From assembly GCA_021234155.1 (NCBI GenBank), contig JAJEKV010000004.1:2435248-2499247 (forward strand): 64,000 nucleotides of DNA, given 5' to 3'. This document shows positions 57,914-64,000 of the stretch, one piece after another. Position 1 is the stretch's first letter; the number at the start of each line of letters is the position of its first letter. Origin of the DNA: Isoetes taiwanensis. Lineage: Eukaryota; Streptophyta; Lycopodiopsida; Isoetales; Isoetaceae. A program made the translations under genes and the position numbers. The notes below the pieces were generated by a model. That model saw only the letters and a list, made by a program, of their open reading frames with translations, did no database searches and was not told the origin of the DNA.

Positions 57914-59748
57914 ATGGATGTTTCTATAGATCAGATAGGTGCTATAGATTATCAGAGTGCCATAGATGATCAGATAGCTGCTGAGACGTGGCATTCCTTT
58001 GCCATGCTTTCTGGTGTTGATGAGGAGGAAGTTACTGAAGATGTTGATAAGTTTTTGGAAGCCTTTCCTTCTGATAAGATTGATGAGTTTGCTGCTGAAG
58101 TAAAGGACAATGATTGGTATAATGTAGACAATAAGGATAAGGATGAGTTTTTAGCCTTGGATGATGAACTGATGAAGGAATCAGAATCTGGTGGTCTTCT
58201 TTAAGTGAAAAAGAAGAATGGAGATCTGTATCCCGCTGGCTGGTAGTTTTTTATGCAATTCTTTTAATTTGTTTTTATGCTGACTGTTTGTGTCTACAAC
58301 CTTAGCGTTTTATACAGGGCTATTGGAAGAATGATCAGGAAAAATCAAGACAAAAGGATTGGAGAGACAGGAAATCAGGAAGTCAGGTTCAATATAATTA
58401 CTAATGAAATTTTCACTAGAGCTACCTATGCTTTTGTGTTAGCTGCCAGGAGGTCTAGTGTGCAAGGTGTTGGCACTAAGGCTGTTAGGGCACCTTCTAT
58501 CAGATTCAATTTAGAAAGGGACCTGTTAGCAGATGTGGATCATCACATGACATTTAATCGGGGCTGTCAGAAGCGTCTGTGCTTTACCTTTGTTCAAGTT
58601 TTGGGATTAGGGCAGGCGTGACGAACTTTATAATTTCTTTGGATCTTGATCTTTCTATTGGCAATGATGACTGTGGTGAGTTTATAGAATACAGTGAGAG
58701 GGAGAGTAAGAATTATCAGGTAACTGTAACAAGATATGATAGCAGTCATTTTAGGGAGCCTGTTCGCACGCATGAGGCAGATTTTGTCATCACTTTTAAG
58801 CAATATGGTAGGCATATGCCTGCCAAAGATAATGATGAACCTAGGAGTTTGTTTCTGACTTCTATTAACAGGCCTGCTGGAAATGTAAGTAGTTTGACCT
58901 TTTTTATCTTATTTCTTAGCTTGAGATTACTGATTGTTCCTTTTTAGGTTTGGTATTCCACCAATAAAGTTGGACTGAAGATGGTAAAATCTTGGCTTAA
59001 GACAATGGGTCTTTAATTGATCATGGGGAGATCTCGAATAAATCTGGACGCGTTGCAAGTGTTACACGATTGGCGATGGCAGGTGTTCCAGCTGAGGTCG
59101 GTATGAGAATCACAGGGCATCGATCACTTGAAGCGTATGAAAAGTAAGTGGTTGTAATTTCTGGTTGTAAAATGTTGTTATAATTTGTATTGATAATTTC
59201 TGTTTCTTAGGTATGACAGGACGAAGGATATTCAGATGCGTGCTGCTATGTCTATTATCTCCGATCCAGTTACTGAAACTGGTGCTCCCAGGACTTATGA
59301 ATCAGTGTTAGCTGCTGAAATTGAGAAGAAACAAATGAATGATTGCGTTGGTTCATCCTCTGCTCCATCTCATGTTTTAGTTGCAGTTGATCCAAATGAG
59401 AGTGTTGGCCAGCAAGTATCTGTGAAGGAGTCAGATTCTGTTAAGGGGAAGGAAATTGTGATCCCAATTTGTGTTTCTAAGGCTCCAAGTTCTGGGAATG
59501 ACAAAGAAAATGCTAGTACTCAGTTTAGTCTCTATGAGGGTATTTCTGATGAAGCTTTATTGGATTTGAAAATTCCATCGTCGAAAACTCTTGTCAGTGG
59601 TAATTCTCTGCAGCACGTTTCTAGTTTCTCCTTTTTAGGAAGTGTGAGCAATTGTTTCTTCATCCAATGCACTGATCCCAGTCAGATCAAAGACGCACTA
59701 CAGAAATATCATGGAGAATCTTGTAATTCTGATAAGTCTACCATCTGA
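57914..59748 (+). pseudogene. Tyrosine recombinase (DUF3504/Crypton type), decayed
   Basis: Plus-strand pieces. The acidic N-terminal segment 57914-58204 (MDVSIDQIGAIDYQ, FLEAFPSDKIDEFAAEVKDN) comes first. Core part 1 follows to 58620 (RAIGRMIRKNQDKRIGETGN, GVGTKAVRAPS). Core part 2 holds FGIRAGVTNF (box I Arg), EFIEYSERESKNYQ, PRSLFLTSINRPAGN, then WYSTNKVGLKMVKSWLKTMG after an intron at 58885-58947. Box II SNKSGRVASVTRLAMAGVP and GHRSLEAYEK follow, and after an intron at 59154-59210 YDRTKDIQMRAAMS supplies the Tyr. The C-terminal tail ends at 59748. One frameshift lies near 58.61 kb and another near 59.015 kb, and the box II His is Lys (NKSGR for NHSGR). It is therefore probably inactive. 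Family assignment rests on the block order. Confidence 0.65.
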
Positions 59749-60053
59749 TAAAACTTGTTGAATGCCTGTAATGGCAAATGAAACTGCTTTTGAATGAAAC
59801 TTTTGTAATGAATTGCAGATTGCTTGAAGCACTGCAAATTTTGAATGGAAACTGATATAAAATTTTGGTGTATTCTATTGGTGAATTGTATTGTGAATTT
59901 GAATTTGAATTTGAATGTATTATGAATTATAATATATAGCTGGCACAAGCACTGCCAGATGGCACTAGCTAGGACAGCTGGCACTAGCACCCTGCCAGGT
60001 AGGACAGAAAGTCATAGGAAAATTATAGGATGTAAGAATGGTGATAATAAGGA

Positions 60054-60078
60054 GAAATGTGGCCTACCCTAACATTTC
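60054..60078 (-). repeat. Right palindromic boundary site, inverted
   Basis: Reverse complement of the left site with an 11-bp spacer. It is followed within 45 bp by an imperfect inverted repeat AGGGGCGCTAGC/GCTAGCCCCT (60120-60147). Confidence 0.85.
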
Positions 60079-61130
60079 GTATGTATATACGTGTACAATT
60101 CAAATCATAATTTTCCATTAGGGGCGCTAGCGCTTAAGCTAGCCCCTTATCTTCCTTATTACAATTATATATTAGAGATAAAAATACAAGTTAAAATGCC
60201 GCAAGTTTCAAGCTTATGGGTATGTGAAAATCAACAATTTAATAGTGAAATTAGAAGAATTTGGTTCTTGGGGTAGTTGATTATGACCATAAAGCGGACC
60301 TCGAGAAATGAAATTGTCTACTTTGCAATGGTTCGCGAATTATATGGATTTGAAAGTTGCTATTTATGGGTTTTATGGATTGGAAACCATTGTCTATTTG
60401 GATGCAAAAGTTAGGTTATTTTTGTACAGTTGGTATTCTGGATGGATAGGGAGCGATTTTGTGGGAATTTTTTATGGTAGCACAGCATCCTCTGGCGTGG
60501 TCATGACAAGCAGCAGCCAAGTTCTGGAGTTTCTAACCTCAGCTTGCCTTATACCTTGTGTGTTTTGCAAGAGCACAGTTTTTTGGTAAGGTTATGAAAT
60601 ATCAACGGCCATTAGTGCAGCCATCGATATCTTCATCTTTGTTAGCTTTGAAACATGCTTTATTCTCGAGTTGGTGGATTTGGCCATAGTGCAAGATTTA
60701 GTCATACTGCATAGATTCTTTTATATACGAGCATGTATTTAATAGCGAAGTTACACCAATTTGTCCTTGGAGTAGTTGATTAAATGTCTTCGGATATCCT
60801 ACACTAGGCAATTCAAATTATTGCTAGCCCTTGGATTTGTGGATTTGCAATGATAGTTTGATACCAAGGGTCTTAGATGTGTACACGTGGCAGCCATTCC
60901 AAGAACCTTCCCCCACCATCTAAAATTGTGGCAGGAGAATTTGAAAAACACCCGAGCCTCTACATGTGCGAGCGTCTTACATATCATGTTTGAACCAAAT
61001 AAAATACACGGTGTTTTCGTGGACACAGCGAGTTTTTTTGTGTTGCCATGTTAAAACCAAAGCGAAGGAAAAAACACACGCGGATTTTTCAAATTTTACG
61101 CTGGTTCAAACATGACAGTGGATGATAATT

Positions 61131-61223
61131 ACACGTGAGGTAAGCCACGTTGAATGATGGATGTATATCCCACCCGAGCCTCTACACGTGAGATAAGCCA
61201 CGTTGAAGGATGGATGTATGTCC
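61131..61223. repeat. Duplicated 40-bp block, 53-bp period
   Basis: ACACGTGAGGTAAGCCACGT at 61131 recurs at 61184 with three changes. The link sequence CACCCGAGCCTCTACA also occurs near 60.95 kb. Confidence 0.85.
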
Positions 61224-61241
61224 AATCTCTGCAATACCCAG

Positions 61242-61346
61242 TGCTATGCCCTAGTTTATAGAGATATTGTCTAGAAAGGATTGCTATGCCCTAGTTTATA
61301 GTGTCTAGAAAGGATTGCTATGCCCTAGTTTATAGAGATATTGTCT
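61242..61346. repeat. Three tandem copies of a GCTATGCCCTAGTTTATAG unit
   Basis: Units start at 61242, 61282 and 61316; the middle one lacks AGATAT. Confidence 0.88.
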
Positions 61347-62580
61347 GAGTCTTGGGTCTTGAGTCTTGGGTCTTTCTGAAGACAAGAGAACTAAAGACTA
61401 GTTGGCATGGTAGATGCAAATTGGCTAGGGTTCCACTTCTCTCTATCCCTCTCTCAAGCCTTGTCAGGATAGGATAAACCGTAGACTTCGAAGATTGGAC
61501 CTTGAGCTTGAACACCACAAAACTTGTAATAGAGCCCATTGCCTCAAATAGTCCAGGAACTCCTCGATGACCCAATGAGTAGAGGGAACTATGGATCGAT
61601 ACCAATGGAACTGAACTCTAGACACAATTTCTAAGTGTCGGAGGGTGATAACCTCCATAACTCTCCTCATCAAAGGAACATACCTCCATGCCTTCATAGC
61701 ATCCCCCAACTGGTGAGCCAGTCTTGTCGATGTTCAGTTGAACTAAATCTTGCTTGTGGTGCTACTCAGCTTATGGCAATCCAATGAAGATGTAGCAGAC
61801 CCATGGAAGACCACTTGAGTATCTTGGTATGGTGTTTCTGGCCATCGCCATAAGAGGTGGGATGGATTTCCTATAAATATCCAGATGTTTTGGCCAGTTG
61901 GTTGTGTCAGGGTAGTTCAGGAACATTATATTTGGTACGGAAGCAGGGCTCGAGTTCGAGTCTCCATGAAGACATGTATGACTTGGTACCGTTGGACGAT
62001 ATGGTCTTGGCTTGGTCTTGGATACCATAGATGGTGTGATCGATGCTCGAGGACGAGCATAGTTCTAGTAAGAGAGATTATAACGGACCAATAAGAGGTA
62101 GATCTTGCCGGGGTAGTTAAGGAATATTACATATCACATGTGGACTGTCGAATGAGCTCAGGAGAACTAGGAGCAAATGCATGACTATTCCTTTATATCA
62201 AGATCATACATCAAGACTCCAGAACATTAGTCCAGATACCCACAATTGGACTCTTAGGCTAGTAAAGCACCAAATGGGGAAGGTCCATTTATCTTCTAGC
62301 ATCCATAGCTAGGAGCTTGGTAGTAGAATACTGGTGAGTGGCTGGAGCTCCACTAGATAAAACTTAATGACTTACACAATGGTTAAGAAAAACAACATAA
62401 TCTGAACTTGTACTATCCACTTGAATTAATTACGCTTCTCAAGGCTTCTTCCGCCTACTAAATAGGTAACTCACAAACACATGATTTAGGGTTCATTGTA
62501 GACACAAAGCCCTCATCTCTTCAAATAACCTTTTTAAAATATCTATTTAAGTGCGCGAGACATGGCAACCCTACCATAAT

Positions 62581-62714
62581 GATCTAGAAAGCTTGGAATG
62601 CATAGGCTGCTAGAGTTGAGCATGTCATCATGCATGTCATCAACTTACTTGTCCACAACTTATTGTAACGATCTAGAAAGTTGGAATGCATAGGCTGCTA
62701 GAGTTGATCATGTG
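62581..62714. repeat. 45-bp direct repeat, 89-bp period
   Basis: GATCTAGAAAGCTTGGAATG at 62581 recurs at about 62670 with one base deleted, followed by the shared CATAGGCTGCTAGAGTTGA. Confidence 0.85.
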
Positions 62715-63506
62715 TCGTCAAGTATGCATAAAGTATGCATAAGCCGCCACCCCCTTCCAATGTCCTAAAATTAGAGAACATTTTCACAAATAACAACAAA
62801 TATTAACTAGGGGGGTAATTAGCTTCGTGAAAAATAATTTTTTATTTTTGTATATCACACATACTTTTTTTATACAAGATGACTTTTGAACATGGACCTG
62901 ATGATATAGATATCTAGACCATTCAGTTTGAAAATATTCTCATGTCAACAAATGAGATGATTCTAGGATGGATATTCCATCAAGTCTATTGTCTCAGCCA
63001 TCCTCCAAACAAGGGATATCGAGCTTATGAACATAACAGTGTCAAGTGAAATTATGTGTAGCAAAATTGGCATAGATATCTTTGGGTGACTAAACACCAT
63101 ACCACTGAAGCTTCACGGAGAATATACAAAGATCGTGAAGAGGGCTAATAGTTATTCTTATAATTTAACAAAAGTAACGATGCCATGTTATTCTATTGAT
63201 AAGGCCTCTTCCAAATAAACTTCCAAACCAAGGTAGCAGCAATATAGACCATGTACCTGTAACATAATCTCCTATTCTGGTTGTGAATGGAGGGACAAAA
63301 TAGGAGGCACTTTCATTTTTTTTCTGTGGCTACTCCAACTGCAACATTGCTTACCTGCAAAAGCCAATGAAATGCAATTTGTACAAATGGAGCAAAATAA
63401 GACAAATTTTGTTACACAAAGAAAGTCTAATTCTTGGCCAGCAAAGCTGTAACAATACTACTCCACAGACCACAAGGCCCTGGTACCATAATAATCCATC
63501 TTATAG

Positions 63507-63776
63507 GGGGCTGGTAGGATTGCAAGATCTGCTTTTGAATCTAAGCATGTTCAACACCATGCTGAAGTATGCAATGAATTAAGAGGATTTGCTGCACTGG
63601 CTGTTGCAAATGGATCCCTTGAATTGGAACTCAACTCTAATGCAACTCCCATAGCACAAACTACAATACTTGCAAAAATGTTCACACAGCAAGGTGATGA
63701 ACCTTTAGGAGCTCTTAATGTAAGATCTGTCCAGAAGCACAGGGCTATGTTTGGGACTATGCCATGCTTATATTAA
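63507..63776 (+). other. Unrecognised open frame, possible exon
   Basis: Open from after a TAG at 63504 to a TAA near 63776. Reads HAEVCNELRGFAALAVANGS and TTILAKMFTQQGDEPLGALN, which looks like real protein. A donor-like AAT|GTAAGA at 63720 would end an exon there. No ATG starts the frame; the family is not recognised. Confidence 0.35.
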
Positions 63777-64000
63777 GGTGCCTGGGTATCCTGAAAGAGA
63801 ACCTAATCAGAGATTCCATCCTTCGGAGATGTGCTCCAAAAAGTAGGATTGGTTGGCTGCAAGAGCATAAGATTGAAAAGCCAATTTGCACTTGAATCAG
63901 TCATCTCAGACAAGGTCAAACAGAAAATGAAAGAAGTGCATAATGCAGCAACGTTTTACACCAAGAGGCTTCTAAAGATTCTGACAAATCTGATCTAGGT

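Larger units (their letters stand above)
57119..60078 (+). mobile_element. Crypton-like tyrosine-recombinase element
   Basis: A 2,960-bp unit coding for a DUF3504/Crypton-type tyrosine recombinase, bounded by inverted copies of a palindromic site. Left 57119-57144 is GAAATGT, a 12-bp spacer TAGGGCTAGGCC, then ACATTTC. Right 60054-60078 is GAAATGT, GGCCTACCCTA, then ACATTTC. The right copy is the reverse complement of the left apart from one deleted base. Such arm-spacer-arm sites are what tyrosine recombinases use as core sites, although TIRs are unusual for Cryptons. An extra partial copy (TAGCCACATTTCGCACA) lies at 57152-57168. Boundaries are inferred from these repeats; no target duplication was identified. 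Confidence 0.65.
60079..63500. other. Spacer with small repeats, no gene seen
   Basis: No recognisable exon. A 13-bp inverted pair (CATGTTTGAACCA near 60.98 kb and TGGTTCAAACATG near 61.10 kb) and the tandem repeats listed separately are the only structure seen. Confidence 0.45.

Overview
This window looks like nuclear DNA of a land plant. It holds a plant-type flavin-containing monooxygenase, a TRF-like Myb telomere-repeat-binding protein, GT-AG introns, and telo-box motifs in 5' leaders. Only four host genes are clear in 64 kb. The rest is transposon debris, MITEs, minisatellites and unassigned spacer. Some transposon families here (MULE with an HKW-type N-terminus, a DUF7869-like gene with HDKMD and HTHDDID motifs) remind me of non-seed plant genomes (bryophyte, lycophyte or fern). 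That is a memory-based guess, not something the sequence proves.

Layout. 1-2.8 kb: 5' two-thirds of BOP1/ERB1 (ribosome biogenesis, minus strand), running off the left edge. 2.8-7.9 kb: spacer with small duplications. 7.9-9.9 kb: a complete five-exon FMO (minus). About 10.5-19.9 kb: a decayed Ty3/gypsy retrotransposon (minus), with LTR, an unusual primer site, gag, RT, RNase H and integrase. 22-26.2 kb: a complete TRF-like gene (plus) with a spliced upstream ORF. 26-33 kb: spacer with a tRNA-derived SINE, a 103-bp duplication and a second LTR end with a tRNA-Met primer site. 33.9-41.1 kb: the most unusual block. 41-44.3 kb: a decayed DUF7869-like transposase gene (plus). 46.1-49.8 kb: a 15-bp minisatellite, a MULE transposase gene and an array of GTGATTCC motifs. 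50.9-51.7 kb: two MITEs. 51.9-52.9 kb: ARL5 (plus). 57.0-60.1 kb: a decayed Crypton-like tyrosine-recombinase element (plus) bounded by inverted copies of a palindromic site. 60-64 kb: small repeats and one unrecognised open frame.

Candidate new system, 33.9-41.1 kb. About ten near-perfect copies, plus partial ones, of a 22-bp palindrome (arms AAATTGGGCG and CGCCCAATTT around a variable 2-bp centre) occur in 7 kb and I noticed none elsewhere in the window. They lie beside or inside genes: three sit just upstream of an intact 312-codon ORF, one sits inside an intron of a decayed methyltransferase-like gene, and one sits where transcription would start downstream of a TATA box. The 312-codon protein begins with the first nine residues of histone H3 (Met then ARTKQTAR), followed by an unrelated acidic and then basic sequence. 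A histone H3-tail mimic, a DNA-methyltransferase-like gene and a dense palindrome family in one repeat-rich block suggest a selfish element that works on host chromatin. Function, element boundaries and family membership are all inference.
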